A stretch of 64,000 nucleotides of DNA from Terriglobia bacterium (GTDB lineage: Bacteria; Acidobacteriota; Terriglobia; Terriglobales; Acidobacteriaceae). Location: contig JAVUPY010000023.1 of the NCBI GenBank assembly GCA_032252755.1, forward strand, positions 1 to 64,000, read 5' to 3'. The position numbers were made by a program, and so were the translations under genes. Shown here one piece after another: positions 34,826 to 44,507 of this stretch. The notes under the pieces are model-generated. The model worked only from the letters and a program-made list of their open reading frames with translations, searched no databases and was not told the DNA's origin. Numbering within the stretch: the stretch's first letter is position 1; every line of letters starts with the position of its first letter.

Positions 34826-35530
34826 TCACATGGGAAACAGGGTTGTGGCGGGTGCGCCTTGCAGATTCACCTCGGCGGCGCACTCGGCGTCTTCATTATT
34901 GACCGAATTCACGCGCTTGCTGACCGGGTAGCGCTTCATGGCCGAAGCATCATATGGGCGCAGCATCTCCAATATTCCTTCGCCATGCTGATAACCGGGA
35001 TCCAGCCACAAGTCATAATCTTCGTCCCGCAGGATGACGGGCATGCGATCGTGAATGTCAGCGAGGAGCGCGTTGGCGGAGGTGGTCAGGATGGAGCAGG
35101 ATTCGACTAATTCGCCGCTCGGCGATTTCCAGCGATCCCAAATTCCGGCGAAGGCGAAGAGAGAATCGTCGGCCATACCGAAGTGATACGGCTGCTTGCC
35201 GGGGCCGCTCCGTGCCCACTCGTAGAAGCCATTGGCGGGGATGAGGCAGCGATGGCGCTGGATAGGCTCACGGAAAGCGGGGCGCTCGGCGACGGTTTCG
35301 GAGCGGGCGTTGATCATCTTCGCCGCGCTTTTGTCATCTTTGGACCAGTGGGGAATCAGCCCCCAGCGCATCATGGAAGCGGTTCGGACGGGGCGCTCGC
35401 GATGCTGGCGGACGACGGGGACCTGCTGGCATGGCGCGATGTTGTAACGCGGCGCCAACTCAATCTCATTCTCGATCTCGAAGCGCTCGAGGAAACGTTC
35501 GGTGCTGGACAGCCGGTATCGCCCACACAT
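34826..35530 (-). CDS. SOS response-associated peptidase family (HMCES/YedK)
   Basis: The 234-aa protein starts MCGRY, so processing exposes the catalytic Cys2 that links covalently to abasic sites in single-stranded DNA. Family motifs are visible: APRYNIAPCQQVPV, MRWGLIPHW, INARSETVAERPAF and RCLIPANGFYEW. The His of the RMPVIL region is present in the form IHDRMPVIL. The upstream open extension of 33 codons is rejected, since the N-terminal Cys is essential. No LexA box was identified. Confidence 0.93.
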   Translation of the reverse strand: MCGRYRLSSTERFLERFEIENEIELAPRYNIAPCQQVPVVRQHRERPVRTASMMRWGLIPHWSKDDKSAAKMINARSETVAERPAFREPIQRHRCLIPANGFYEWARSGPGKQPYHFGMADDSLFAFAGIWDRWKSPSGELVESCSILTTSANALLADIHDRMPVILRDEDYDLWLDPGYQHGEGILEMLRPYDASAMKRYPVSKRVNSVNNEDAECAAEVNLQGAPATTLFPM

Positions 35531-35571
35531 GCTGCCAATAGTGTACCGCGGAGCCGATCTCTCGGTTCTTT

Positions 35572-35611
35572 TACTGGGAGCCAATCGGTAATACTGGGAG
35601 CCAATCGGTAA
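35572..35611. repeat. Perfect 20-bp tandem duplication
   Basis: TACTGGGAGCCAATCGGTAA occurs twice without a gap, just upstream of the HMCES-like gene start and downstream of a small gene on the same strand. Confidence 0.9.
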
Positions 35612-35625
35612 CCGAGAATTCGCTT

Positions 35626-35847
35626 TCAACCCGCCTGTCGAAACTGTTTCTCGGGTTGCAGCTTATGTAATTCTCGTTCGGCCAGCGCCTTGGCGTCCTC
35701 GATGGTCTTAGCAGTGCCTTCAAAGACTTTCTCGTCGCCCTGCATATGTAGACGTTCGATAGTTACTTTGAAGTGCTTGAATAACATGGTTGAGGGATCT
35801 TTCACGGGTTCGATGTCGTAGGCGAAACCGCCTTCACGTACCTTCAT
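35626..35847 (-). CDS. Small hypothetical protein
   Basis: The 73-aa soluble protein (MKVREGGFAYDIEPVKDPST at the start, a KTIEDAKALAERELHKL helix near the end) has AGGGGGAA before the ATG. The alternation of strands and an Ala/Glu-rich helix suggests a small alpha/beta fold. It could be co-transcribed with the HMCES-like gene 95 bp downstream. No family is recognised. Confidence 0.65.
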   Translation of the reverse strand: MKVREGGFAYDIEPVKDPSTMLFKHFKVTIERLHMQGDEKVFEGTAKTIEDAKALAERELHKLQPEKQFRQAG

Positions 35848-35969
35848 CGCATTCCCCCTGGTTAGCTGTGATGAGTTTGGCGGAGAAAGGTTGCGGTGTT
35901 TTACAGAATCGGTGGCGCAGTCGGTAAGTGAGCTTTGGACCCGTTTTATACTGGGTTGGGGTGAATCGC

Positions 35970-36359
35970 ATGAAATTCATGTTGCTGATTTATGCGGCGG
36001 AAGACGCCTGGACAGAATCGGAGCGCGAACAGTGCTACGTTGACTCGACTAAACTGGCTCACGAACTGAAGGCGAGCGGCCATTATCTGCTGGCGTCACC
36101 ATTACAGCCGGCGGCGACCGCCGCGAGTGTACGAGTGCGTTCGGGCAAGCGAACCGTCACCGACGGGCCATTCGCCGAAACTCGCGAACACCTTGGCGGC
36201 TTCTTTCTTATCGAGGCGAAGGATGTAAACGAAGCGATTGAAATTGCAGGGAAAATTCCGGGAGCGCGCAAGGGAGCCGTTGAAGTTCGGCCCGTGCTGG
36301 AGTTGGAGGGGCTCCCGGAAGAAGCGCTGGCAGAAACGTCAAAAGGTGTAACGGGTTGA
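35970..36359 (+). CDS. YCII-related (DGPF) domain protein
   Basis: The 129-aa protein is a ferredoxin-like fold of the YciI/DGPF family. MKFMLLIYAAEDAW opens it, followed by YLLASPLQPAATAASVRVR, the hallmark TVTDGPFAETREHLGGFFLIEA, and AIEIAGKIPGARKGAVEVRPV. Such proteins are often encoded with ECF sigma factors, but none is adjacent here. Start chosen at the ATG of MKFML; a frame 14 codons upstream is open. Confidence 0.9.
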   Translation: MKFMLLIYAAEDAWTESEREQCYVDSTKLAHELKASGHYLLASPLQPAATAASVRVRSGKRTVTDGPFAETREHLGGFFLIEAKDVNEAIEIAGKIPGARKGAVEVRPVLELEGLPEEALAETSKGVTG

Positions 36360-36371
36360 GGCAGTTTTGTG

Positions 36372-37850
36372 CTACTGCTGAACAGCCTGCTTCAGCGTCG
36401 GTTTTGTGGGCAAAGTCTGCAGAGTGGAGGCATCCCAGCCTCCGCCCAGCGCCTTGACCAGCAGGACCTCGGTGACCATGCGCTGTCCCATCAGTTGCGT
36501 TGCGAGACGTTGATTTGAGAGCAATTGTTCCTGCGCCGTAATCACATCAAGATAATTTACCAGGCCACCGGTGTATCGGACGGTGGCGAGGTCTAGAGCG
36601 CGGCGGGAGTCGGCGACGGCACGATCCTGGGACTGTGCCGCGGCGGCAAGCGCGTTCAGAGATGAAAGCGCATCTTCAACCTGCTGAAAGCTGACTAGAA
36701 CGGTCTCGCGATAGTTGGCGACGGACTCATCATAGACACTTTTTGACTGCTGGTAGCGGGCATGTACGCGTCCTCCGGCGATGATGGGTTCGAAGGCAGA
36801 CGCGCCAAGAGACCAGAGAGCACTTGGAAGTGAAAAGAGGCTGGAGACGCTGGTGCTCTGGAGACCGCCGGTTAGGCCGAGGATGATTCTTGGAAAGAAG
36901 GCAGCACGGGCGACGCCGATCTGAGCATTGGCGGCGGCGACCTGACGTTCGGCTGACGCGATATCGGGCCTGCGTTCGAGGAGCAGCGAAGGCAAGGCAA
37001 CGGGGACCTCGGGAAGAGGAGTGTTAAGAGCACGAATTGGAGCCGTGAATTGGGACGCCGGAATACCCTGTAACGTAGCGATCGCGTGCTGGAATTGGGC
37101 GCGTTGCTGCTCCAGCAAGGAGAGTTGTGTTCTGGCGGCATCGAGCACGGCCGCCTGCTGCGCGACGTCGAGGCCAGAGGCGATGCCCTGCTCGTGGCGC
37201 TGATCGACCAACCGCATGCCCTTCTCTTCGTAGTTAATCGCCTCCTGAACGTCCGCGAGTTCAGCATCAAGTGATCGCATCTGGAAGTAATCCGCTGCGA
37301 GTTCGCTGGTCACGATGAGCTGAGCGTTTTGCGTGTCGGCCGCCGTGGCCTGCAACGCGGCTTCCGCCGAGCGGACGTTATTACGCACTTCTCCGAAAAG
37401 ATCGAGTTCGTAATTGAGGTTGAAGGGAATCGTGTAGACGCTCTGCGTGATGGGAACACCCAATGACGACGCAGGAAGGTTGGGGCGGTTTCCACTGACG
37501 CGCTGGCGAGCGATGGATGGGCCAGCGTCGAGTTCCGGGAAGAGTCCGGCTTGCGTGATCCTTGCCGCCGCGCGAGCTTCATCCAGTCGGGCAGTGGCTG
37601 CCTTGAGCGTCTGATTCGCGGCCAGGGCCCGTTGTTCGTACTGATCCAGCTCCGCGTCGCCGAAAATGGTCCACCACGTCCCCTTTGGAAAGGCGTCCTT
37701 CGGATCGGCGATGTGGAAGGGAGCTTGCGTCTGCCAGGAAACGGGGACAGACACGTCGGGCTTCTTCTGCTTCGATTCGTGCTTCTCAGAGGCTCTGGCA
37801 GTTAAAGCAGCGACGAGGAGCGCTACGATCACATAATAATGGGGCTTCAC
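36372..37850 (-). CDS. RND efflux outer-membrane factor (NodT/OprM-type)
   Basis: The 492-aa outer-membrane channel of a tripartite pump has a signal peptide (MKPHYYVIVALLVAALTARA) without a lipobox. Two OEP repeats with long helical hairpins follow, each with the family's LIVTSELAADYF / FQQVEDALSSLNAL features and the ERRPDIASAERQVAAANAQIG segment. The GTG start overlaps the adaptor stop by 4 bp (GTGA), so it is the last gene of the operon. Confidence 0.92.
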   Translation of the reverse strand: MKPHYYVIVALLVAALTARASEKHESKQKKPDVSVPVSWQTQAPFHIADPKDAFPKGTWWTIFGDAELDQYEQRALAANQTLKAATARLDEARAAARITQAGLFPELDAGPSIARQRVSGNRPNLPASSLGVPITQSVYTIPFNLNYELDLFGEVRNNVRSAEAALQATAADTQNAQLIVTSELAADYFQMRSLDAELADVQEAINYEEKGMRLVDQRHEQGIASGLDVAQQAAVLDAARTQLSLLEQQRAQFQHAIATLQGIPASQFTAPIRALNTPLPEVPVALPSLLLERRPDIASAERQVAAANAQIGVARAAFFPRIILGLTGGLQSTSVSSLFSLPSALWSLGASAFEPIIAGGRVHARYQQSKSVYDESVANYRETVLVSFQQVEDALSSLNALAAAAQSQDRAVADSRRALDLATVRYTGGLVNYLDVITAQEQLLSNQRLATQLMGQRMVTEVLLVKALGGGWDASTLQTLPTKPTLKQAVQQ

Positions 37851-39097
37851 GGCTGCTGTCCCGTCTGATTCGAGTTCGGCGCGATGTTGACTTTCTCACC
37901 GCTTTCAAGCGAGTCAGAAGGATTGATGACGATCTTGTCTGTGGGCGCGATACCTTCTATGACTTCGAGACTGGTTCCGTAGTCGCGGCCGATTGTGATC
38001 TTGCGCAGCTGCACGGTACCGTTCTTGTCGACGACCGCCACTTGCGCGCCTTCTGCGCGAAAGAGCATCGAGTTCACGGGAACCGTAAATCGCTGGACAT
38101 GGTTGTCGATCTGGAAGTGCACCTGGGCGTAAGAGCCGGGAAGAAGGCGGCCGTCTTTGTTGGGAACATCTACCTCGGTTAGAAGGGTGCGCGTGTTGGG
38201 ATCGATTGCGTCCGAAGTTCGGGCGATCTTGCCCTTGAATTTCTGACCGGGTATTTCCTGCAATTCGACGTCGGCGGGAGTGCCGACCTTCATGAGTTCG
38301 GCGTAGGCCTGGGGAACGTTCACGAATACGCGAATGGGATCGACCTGCGCGATGTCGAAGAGCTCGTGACCTGCGGATGAGCCTGCGTTGATCAGCGCTC
38401 CGGGGTCGACGTTGCGACGGGTGATGACTCCGCTGAACGGTGCATAGACGTTTTTGAAGGACTCGAGTTGCTCGAGGCGGCGGACATTGGCGTCGGCAGC
38501 GGCGACGTTTGCCTGTGCCTGCTTGTAGCCGCTCACCTGCGTGTCGGCTTCCTGTTGCGAGACAGCATCGCTCTGGCGCAGGTTCTGCCAGCGCTCGGCA
38601 GACGTCTTGGCGAGCTGCAACTGGGCGGTGACCTGCTGGCGCGCGGCTCGGGCCTGCATGAGTTCCTGATCAACCTCCGGAGTGTCGATGCGGGCAAGCA
38701 GTTGTCCAGCGCGGACCTTGCTGCCGATGTCCTTCGTCCAGTTGATCAGGTATCCACTGGTACGGGCGTAGATCGGAGACTCCTTGAAAGCCTGGAGCGT
38801 GGATGGGAGGGCGAGGTCCTGGTCTGCCTCCTCCGGAGTTGGAGAGACGACCGCAACATACGGAATGGCTTCACGATCCGTGGTGTTCGCGAGAACGCGT
38901 TCATCGTGGGCGCGCAAAATGAAAGTCACGACGCCCCCCAGGATGAGCACGCTGAGAAAAATGCCGATGACGGCCAGGGCTCGACGTGGAGGCGCCGCAG
39001 GAACATCAGGACACTTCTCGATTTCCGGTCTGTGCGTCCCGTGTTGCTGAACCGGAGACTCGGGTTGGGATGCATGTTCGTATGTATTGCGTTCCAT
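37847..39097 (-). CDS. RND efflux periplasmic adaptor (membrane fusion protein)
   Basis: The 416-aa adaptor has one N-terminal membrane helix (about residues 37-60: LAVIGIFLSVLILGGVVTFIL). A split lipoyl domain (IYARTSGYLINWTKDIGSKV and VYAPFSGVITRRNVDPGALI) flanks a coiled-coil hairpin. Beta-barrel and membrane-proximal domains end near residue 395. It bridges the inner-membrane pump and the outer-membrane channel. Two bases separate it from the pump gene upstream, and it overlaps the channel gene. Confidence 0.93.
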   Translation of the reverse strand: MERNTYEHASQPESPVQQHGTHRPEIEKCPDVPAAPPRRALAVIGIFLSVLILGGVVTFILRAHDERVLANTTDREAIPYVAVVSPTPEEADQDLALPSTLQAFKESPIYARTSGYLINWTKDIGSKVRAGQLLARIDTPEVDQELMQARAARQQVTAQLQLAKTSAERWQNLRQSDAVSQQEADTQVSGYKQAQANVAAADANVRRLEQLESFKNVYAPFSGVITRRNVDPGALINAGSSAGHELFDIAQVDPIRVFVNVPQAYAELMKVGTPADVELQEIPGQKFKGKIARTSDAIDPNTRTLLTEVDVPNKDGRLLPGSYAQVHFQIDNHVQRFTVPVNSMLFRAEGAQVAVVDKNGTVQLRKITIGRDYGTSLEVIEGIAPTDKIVINPSDSLESGEKVNIAPNSNQTGQQP

Positions 39098-39099
39098 AC

Positions 39100-42000
39100 T
39101 TATGAATCACTCCGTTGCCCGGCGTGTTCGCTACGTCCGTGGACGATCGTAAACACGGCCGGGACAAAGAACAGGGTTGCAATTGTGGCAAAGATTAATC
39201 CGCCAATAACGGCACGGCCCAGGGGAGCATTCTGCTCGCCGCCTTCGCCGAGGCCAAGCGCCATGGGGAGCATGCCGATGATCATGGCGAGGGCGGTCAT
39301 CAGCACTGGGCGAATACGCGTATATCCGGCAGAGACAGCCGCCTTGAAGGCCGGCAAGCCGGCGTCGAGTTGCTCACGCGCGAATGAAACCAGAAGAATC
39401 GAGTTGGCGGTGGCTACGCCCATACACATCACGGCTCCGGTCAGCGCGGGAACGCTCAGGCGCGTATGCGTGAGCAGCAGGAACCAGCAGATTCCTGCGA
39501 GAGCTCCAGGGAGGGCAGTGATGATGATGAATGGGTCCAGCCATGACTGGAAGTTGATCACGATCAGCAGGTAAATAAGAACGATCGCCATGAGGAGTCC
39601 GACGCCAAGGCCGAAGAACGAAGAGCGCATCGTCTCCACCTGACCACGAACAACGATGCGCGATCCGCGTGGGAGTTGGTGCTGGAAATCCTTCAGCACG
39701 TTATTGATGTCGCCTGAGACCGCGCCGAGGTCACGCCCGTCCGTGCTCGCGAAGACGTCGATGACGGGCATGACGTTGTAATGGTTTACAACGGCGGCGC
39801 GGGCGGTGGGATGTACTTGCACGAGATTTCCGAGGACCTGCTGTTGTCCCTGGCCTTGAGATCGGTTCACCGGGATATTCATCAGGTCTTGCAGGGAAGT
39901 GATGCGGTATTGAGGCGATTGGACGGCGATTTGGTAGGTGACACCGTTGCGTGGATTCAACCAGAAGTTGGGCGCGGTCTGGAAGCTTCCACTCAGGGAA
40001 ACCAGGACGCTCTGCGCGACGTCGCGAGCGCTCATTCCCACCTGGTTCACGCGCGAGCGGTCGATATCCATGTACAGCGTTGGCAGGCCCATCATTTGTT
40101 GAACGTGTACATCTGCCGCGCCGGGGATGAGGCGCATGCGGTTCGCAATCTTCTGCGCGAGTGCGTAGTTGGCGTTCATGTCGGGCCCAACCAGTTGGAC
40201 GTCGATGGGGGAAGGAAGTCCGAAATTCAAAATCTGCGAAACGATGTCGGCGGGCTGGAAGAAGAATTCGACTCCCGGGAACTTCGCGGGAAGCTCGGCG
40301 CGAAGCTCGCGAATGTATTCCTCGGTTGGATGATGGTTGCTGTTAAGTGCAACCTGGATGTCCGCATCGCTGGACCCGATCACTCCGGACGTGCTGTAGG
40401 ACAGGTTCAATCCTGAATAGGGGACGCCGATGTTGTCGATGATGGTGGTGAGTTCCTGTTTCGGAATGCGCTGGCGGATGACCTGCTCGACCTGGTCGGT
40501 GAGCCGTGCGGTCTCCTCCACGCGCAGGCCTGGGCGGGCGCGCATATGTAAGCGGATGAGCCCGGCATCGACTTGGGGGAAGAAGTCCTCGCCGAGAAAG
40601 AAGACGAGTCCGAGCGATGCAAAGCAAAACAGGGCGAATCCGATGGCGAAAACCTTCCTGTAATTCAGGGCCGCTTCCAGCAGACTTTCGTAGGAGCAGC
40701 GGAAGTTCTCGAACCACCGCTCGAAACCTCGTTGCCAGCGTCCGAGGAAGGTCTTGGGTTCGGCGGCTTTATGCTCGTGCCCGCGCATGATGTACATGAC
40801 CAGCGTGGGAATCAAGGTTCGCGAGAGCAGGTACGAAGCGAGCATCGCGAAGACGACGGCTTCGGCCATGGGTACAAAGAGGAAGCGAGCGACTCCGGTC
40901 AGGAAGAACATCGGTACGAAGACGATGCAGATGCACAGAGTCGAGACGAAGGCCGGAACGGCAATCTGCTGGGCACCGTCGAGGATGGCTTGTTGCATGT
41001 CCTTGCCCATCGAGATATTGCGCTCGATGTTCTCGATTGTGACGGTCGCGTCGTCGACGAGAATGCCGACTGCGAGCGCCAAGCCGCCGAGGGTCATGAT
41101 GTTGATCGTCTCGCCGATGGCTCCAAGCAAAATGACGGAGACAAAGATCGAGAGCGGAATGGAAATGGAGATGATCAGCGTCGGGCGCCAGTCGCCGATG
41201 AAGATGAGGATCATCAAAGCCGTCAGCGCAGCCGCGATGATCGCTTCGCGGATGACGCCGGAGATCGCCGCGCGCACGAACAGAGACTGGTCGAAAAATG
41301 AAGTAATCTTCAATGCCGGCGGCAGCGTCTGGGCGGCAACAGGGACGACCGATTTTACGGCTTTGACAATGTCGAGGGTCGAGGCGCGGCCTATTTTGAA
41401 GACCGACATGAGCGCGCCACGGACGCCATCCTGCCGAACGATGTTGGTTTGCGGCGAGAACCCGTCGCGCACATGTGCAACGTCGCGCAAGTAGAGCGTT
41501 GAACCGTTGAGGGTCCGGACCGGAAGATCGTTCAAAGCCTGGATTGTCTTCGGGGTGCCGTTCATCTCCACGGCATACTCGAGCGAACCGATCTTTGCGG
41601 AGCCCGAAGGCGTGACGAGGTTCTCTGCATTTACGGCATTGACGATGTCGGTTGGAGTGAGACCGAATTCCTGCAACTTCTGCTCGTCAAGATCCACCAT
41701 GATCTGGCGTTGCTTGCCGCCGTAGGGAAACGGCAAAGAAGCGCCCTGCACGGTAGCTAACTGGGTTCGAAGGAAGTTGTTGCCCAAATCGTAGAGACGC
41801 TGCTCGGGGAGGGTTTTGCTGGAAAGGCCGAGCTGAATAACAGGAATGGACGAGGCGGTGTAAGTGACGACCAACGGCGGCGTGGTTCCGGGAGGCAGGC
41901 CACGAACGACGGTCTGGTTGATCGCGGTCACCTGGGAGAGGGCAGTCTGAATGTTGGCGCCAGGGCGGAAGAAGATCTTTATTACAGCGACGCCGCTGAG

Positions 42001-42255
42001 AGAAGTCGACTCGATATGCTCGATGTCATTTACGGTAATGGTAACGCCGCGCTCAGAGTTGCTGACGATGCGGTCGGCCATTTCTTGTGGCGACAGCCCG
42101 TTGTAGTTCCAGATAACGCTGATGACGGGAATATCGATATCGGGAAAAATATCGACCGGGGTGCGGAGGATGACGAGAGGCGTCAGCAGGATGATGATGA
42201 GCGCGAGGACGATGAATGTGTACGGCCTGCGCAACGCCAGTTGGACAATCCACAT
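39100..42255 (-). CDS. RND efflux pump permease (HAE-1 type)
   Basis: The 1051-aa inner-membrane drug/proton antiporter of the AcrB/MexB class starts MWIVQLALRRPYTFIVLALI. The central proton-relay helix keeps the paired acidic residues in GILVDDATVTIENIERN, and the repeat-2 counterpart is CMGVATANSILLVSFAREQ. Large periplasmic porter/docking domains lie in both halves. Length matches the family. First gene of a three-gene operon, with the TetR regulator divergent. Confidence 0.95.
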   Translation of the reverse strand: MWIVQLALRRPYTFIVLALIIILLTPLVILRTPVDIFPDIDIPVISVIWNYNGLSPQEMADRIVSNSERGVTITVNDIEHIESTSLSGVAVIKIFFRPGANIQTALSQVTAINQTVVRGLPPGTTPPLVVTYTASSIPVIQLGLSSKTLPEQRLYDLGNNFLRTQLATVQGASLPFPYGGKQRQIMVDLDEQKLQEFGLTPTDIVNAVNAENLVTPSGSAKIGSLEYAVEMNGTPKTIQALNDLPVRTLNGSTLYLRDVAHVRDGFSPQTNIVRQDGVRGALMSVFKIGRASTLDIVKAVKSVVPVAAQTLPPALKITSFFDQSLFVRAAISGVIREAIIAAALTALMILIFIGDWRPTLIISISIPLSIFVSVILLGAIGETINIMTLGGLALAVGILVDDATVTIENIERNISMGKDMQQAILDGAQQIAVPAFVSTLCICIVFVPMFFLTGVARFLFVPMAEAVVFAMLASYLLSRTLIPTLVMYIMRGHEHKAAEPKTFLGRWQRGFERWFENFRCSYESLLEAALNYRKVFAIGFALFCFASLGLVFFLGEDFFPQVDAGLIRLHMRARPGLRVEETARLTDQVEQVIRQRIPKQELTTIIDNIGVPYSGLNLSYSTSGVIGSSDADIQVALNSNHHPTEEYIRELRAELPAKFPGVEFFFQPADIVSQILNFGLPSPIDVQLVGPDMNANYALAQKIANRMRLIPGAADVHVQQMMGLPTLYMDIDRSRVNQVGMSARDVAQSVLVSLSGSFQTAPNFWLNPRNGVTYQIAVQSPQYRITSLQDLMNIPVNRSQGQGQQQVLGNLVQVHPTARAAVVNHYNVMPVIDVFASTDGRDLGAVSGDINNVLKDFQHQLPRGSRIVVRGQVETMRSSFFGLGVGLLMAIVLIYLLIVINFQSWLDPFIIITALPGALAGICWFLLLTHTRLSVPALTGAVMCMGVATANSILLVSFAREQLDAGLPAFKAAVSAGYTRIRPVLMTALAMIIGMLPMALGLGEGGEQNAPLGRAVIGGLIFATIATLFFVPAVFTIVHGRSEHAGQRSDS

Positions 42256-42309
42256 TAGAGGGCCTTCACCGACAGCGACTTCAGCAAGGAAGGGCGCTGG
42301 ATATAAAGT

Positions 42310-42346
42310 GATTCAGATTCAATACGAGCCGTATCGGATTCAAATC
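42310..42346. promoter_or_regulatory. Candidate TetR operator
   Basis: An imperfect 37-bp palindrome has the perfect core ATACG-AGC-CGTAT (42322-42334) and flanks GATTCA/GATTC related by inverted symmetry (GATTCAGATTC ... GGATTCAAATC). It sits in the 110-bp gap between the RND operon and the TetR gene, where an autorepressing regulator would bind. Confidence 0.55.
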
Positions 42347-42365
42347 ATGGTAGACTGGGCTCACG

Positions 42366-42971
42366 ATGGTGAGCAAGCCCACTTCCGCGCCCCCAGAAAG
42401 GCGTGGCCCTGGACGTCCCCGCAGCGATGAAGCGCGCCAGGCAATTCTTGCCAGTACGCTGACCCTCCTGAAGGATCAGGGATTCAACGCGCTTTCGATC
42501 GAAGGCATCGCCACGCACGCCGGAGTCGGAAAGGCCACAGTTTATCGGTGGTGGCCGAACAAGGCCGCGCTGGTGATCGACGCCTTCGTGGAAAGCCTTG
42601 GTCCCGAATTGCACTTTCCTAAAGATGCACCTGTTCGCGAAGCGATTCACCAGCAGATGCGCCGAGTGACCCGGTTGATGCGTGGTGAATTCGGCGACAT
42701 ACTGGCGGTGATCATCGGCGCCGGGCAATCACAGCCGGAGATGGTGGAGGCCATACGGCGGTACTGGATTGAGCCGCGGCGCAGAGAGGCGCGCGAACTC
42801 GTCTGCAGGGCGCAGAAAGATGGTGAGATCCGCTCGGACATCGCCGCGGACACGATTCTCGATATCCTTTATGGACCCCTGTATTTCCGCCTGCTGGTTG
42901 GTCATACGCGCATCGATTGCCAACTCGTGGACGCTATCTTCGATATGTCGGAACGCGGACTCGGCGCGTGA
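42366..42971 (+). CDS. TetR/AcrR-family repressor of the RND pump
   Basis: The 201-aa protein has a disordered Pro/Arg-rich lead (RRGPGRPRSDEAR), a TetR N-terminal helix-turn-helix (ILASTLTLLKDQGFNALSIE, GIATHAGVGKATVYRWW) and a helical ligand-binding C-terminal domain. It is divergent from the efflux operon with a palindrome in between, so it probably controls the pump and itself. The effector is unknown. Confidence 0.9.
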   Translation: MVSKPTSAPPERRGPGRPRSDEARQAILASTLTLLKDQGFNALSIEGIATHAGVGKATVYRWWPNKAALVIDAFVESLGPELHFPKDAPVREAIHQQMRRVTRLMRGEFGDILAVIIGAGQSQPEMVEAIRRYWIEPRRREARELVCRAQKDGEIRSDIAADTILDILYGPLYFRLLVGHTRIDCQLVDAIFDMSERGLGA

Positions 42972-43000
42972 TGCGAATTCGGTCACAAGGGGTATGTCGT

Positions 43001-44449
43001 CTACTTCCAGGAGAAGGTAGCTAGAGCGCCTGCAGGAAGCGTGTAACTGAAGCGCAGGGTTCCCTGTTGGGCGGTGAAAGAGTCAGCACTGGCGCCCTGG
43101 TTGAGTGCGAGCAGTACTTTCGAACCGTCGGGGTTCACAAAACCGACAGTTTCGATTCCCCCCGGATTGCTTGTCGTGTCGACACGGCAGGCACCTGGCT
43201 TGACGAACTTTGCCAGATGTCCCAGAACGTAGTACTCGACGTTGTAAGTCACCCGGGACGGGCTGGCAGTGTTATCCACGGTGACGAGTGCACGACAGTT
43301 TGAGCATCCACCGTTCTTGGGCCCTGAGTCCTGGTCGAGCACGAGGTTCCAAAGACTCACGCTGCGCGCGTAGTTGCGGACGGCACCGATCAGGAGCTTA
43401 TCGGCGTTCCACTTGAGATCTCCTGCGAAACTGCTCCCGACGGTTCCGGAGCACTCGGTGAACCAGATGTCCTTCGTGGGGTAGGCGCTGTGGACCGTGA
43501 CTTGTCCACTGGGATCTCCCGCATAGCAGTGGAATGCGGTGCCTGCAACGTAAGCGGATGCCGTCGCGTCCGCGAGCACCGCTTGCGGGTACTCCGGATG
43601 GTCCCAATTGTGGTCGTAGGCAATGATTTTGACCTGGTTGAGGCCAGCCGCAGTCATGGATGGACCGAGAAAATTGCCAATGAAGTTCGCCTCGTCAGTT
43701 GCGGACATTTCCGTACTGGGGTAGGAGGAGGTGCTGTAGAGCGGTTCGTTCTGCGGCAGGATCGCGTAGATGGGAATGTTCTGTGCCTGGTACGCCTGAA
43801 CAAACTTCACAAAGTATTGGGCAAGCGGCGCGAATTGCGCGGGGTCCACGCTCCCGCCATTCATGGTGGATGATGTTTTCATCCACGCCGGTGGACTCCA
43901 CGGCACGGCTACGACCTTCAGGTTCGGGTTGAGCGAGATTGCCTGTTTGAGCAGCGGAATGATCGCAACCGAATCATGCGCGATGGAGAAATTCGCCAGC
44001 GTGGGATCGCTCTGGCCGGCTGGCATTTCATCGTAAGAGTAATTGCCAGATGCCGAGAAATCGGAGGCGCCCATGGGCTGGCGCAGGAAACTGAGTCCGA
44101 TTCCCGAGGAGGGATCGAACAAGTCGGACATTAATTGTGTACGTTGTGCAGTGGTGAGGTCCTGGGTGATTACCGTGGCCGAGGAATCGGTGAGCGAGGC
44201 ACCAAAGCCGTCCATGGTCTGGTAGCGCCTGGTACCGTCGAAAATGATGATGCTGCCGCTGGCTGGAGTCGCAGAGAACTGAACGTCGGCCTCGTGGTGT
44301 AAAAGCTTTGATTGATCGCCGGTCGTTACATAGACCGTGACGCTGGCCCCGGTGACCGGCGGCGATGGTGGGGTGGAGGAGTTTCCACCACAGCCGTGCA
44401 ACGAGAAAGCAAGGAGCGCGACCTGCAATGAAATTACGAATGAACCCAT
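43001..44449 (-). CDS. GH30-family glycoside hydrolase, lipoprotein
   Basis: The protein of about 482 aa begins at the ATG at 44449 with a lipoprotein signal (LQVALLAFSLHGC). The GH30 (beta/alpha)8 barrel follows with MDGFGASLTDSSA, VVAVPWSPPAWMK, the acid/base Glu in ILPQNEPLYS and the nucleophile Glu in DIWFTECSG. A C-terminal beta-sandwich ends in LPAGALATFSW. GH30 includes glucosylceramidases and beta-1,6-glucanases; substrate not determinable. An in-frame ATG 18 codons upstream is possible but buries the signal. Confidence 0.9.
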   Translation of the reverse strand: MGSFVISLQVALLAFSLHGCGGNSSTPPSPPVTGASVTVYVTTGDQSKLLHHEADVQFSATPASGSIIIFDGTRRYQTMDGFGASLTDSSATVITQDLTTAQRTQLMSDLFDPSSGIGLSFLRQPMGASDFSASGNYSYDEMPAGQSDPTLANFSIAHDSVAIIPLLKQAISLNPNLKVVAVPWSPPAWMKTSSTMNGGSVDPAQFAPLAQYFVKFVQAYQAQNIPIYAILPQNEPLYSTSSYPSTEMSATDEANFIGNFLGPSMTAAGLNQVKIIAYDHNWDHPEYPQAVLADATASAYVAGTAFHCYAGDPSGQVTVHSAYPTKDIWFTECSGTVGSSFAGDLKWNADKLLIGAVRNYARSVSLWNLVLDQDSGPKNGGCSNCRALVTVDNTASPSRVTYNVEYYVLGHLAKFVKPGACRVDTTSNPGGIETVGFVNPDGSKVLLALNQGASADSFTAQQGTLRFSYTLPAGALATFSWK

Positions 44450-44507
44450 GAGAGTGTTTCCTGAACCGTACCCTGCGAGTGCAGAGCCTATCCAGAGCTT
44501 CATGGTA

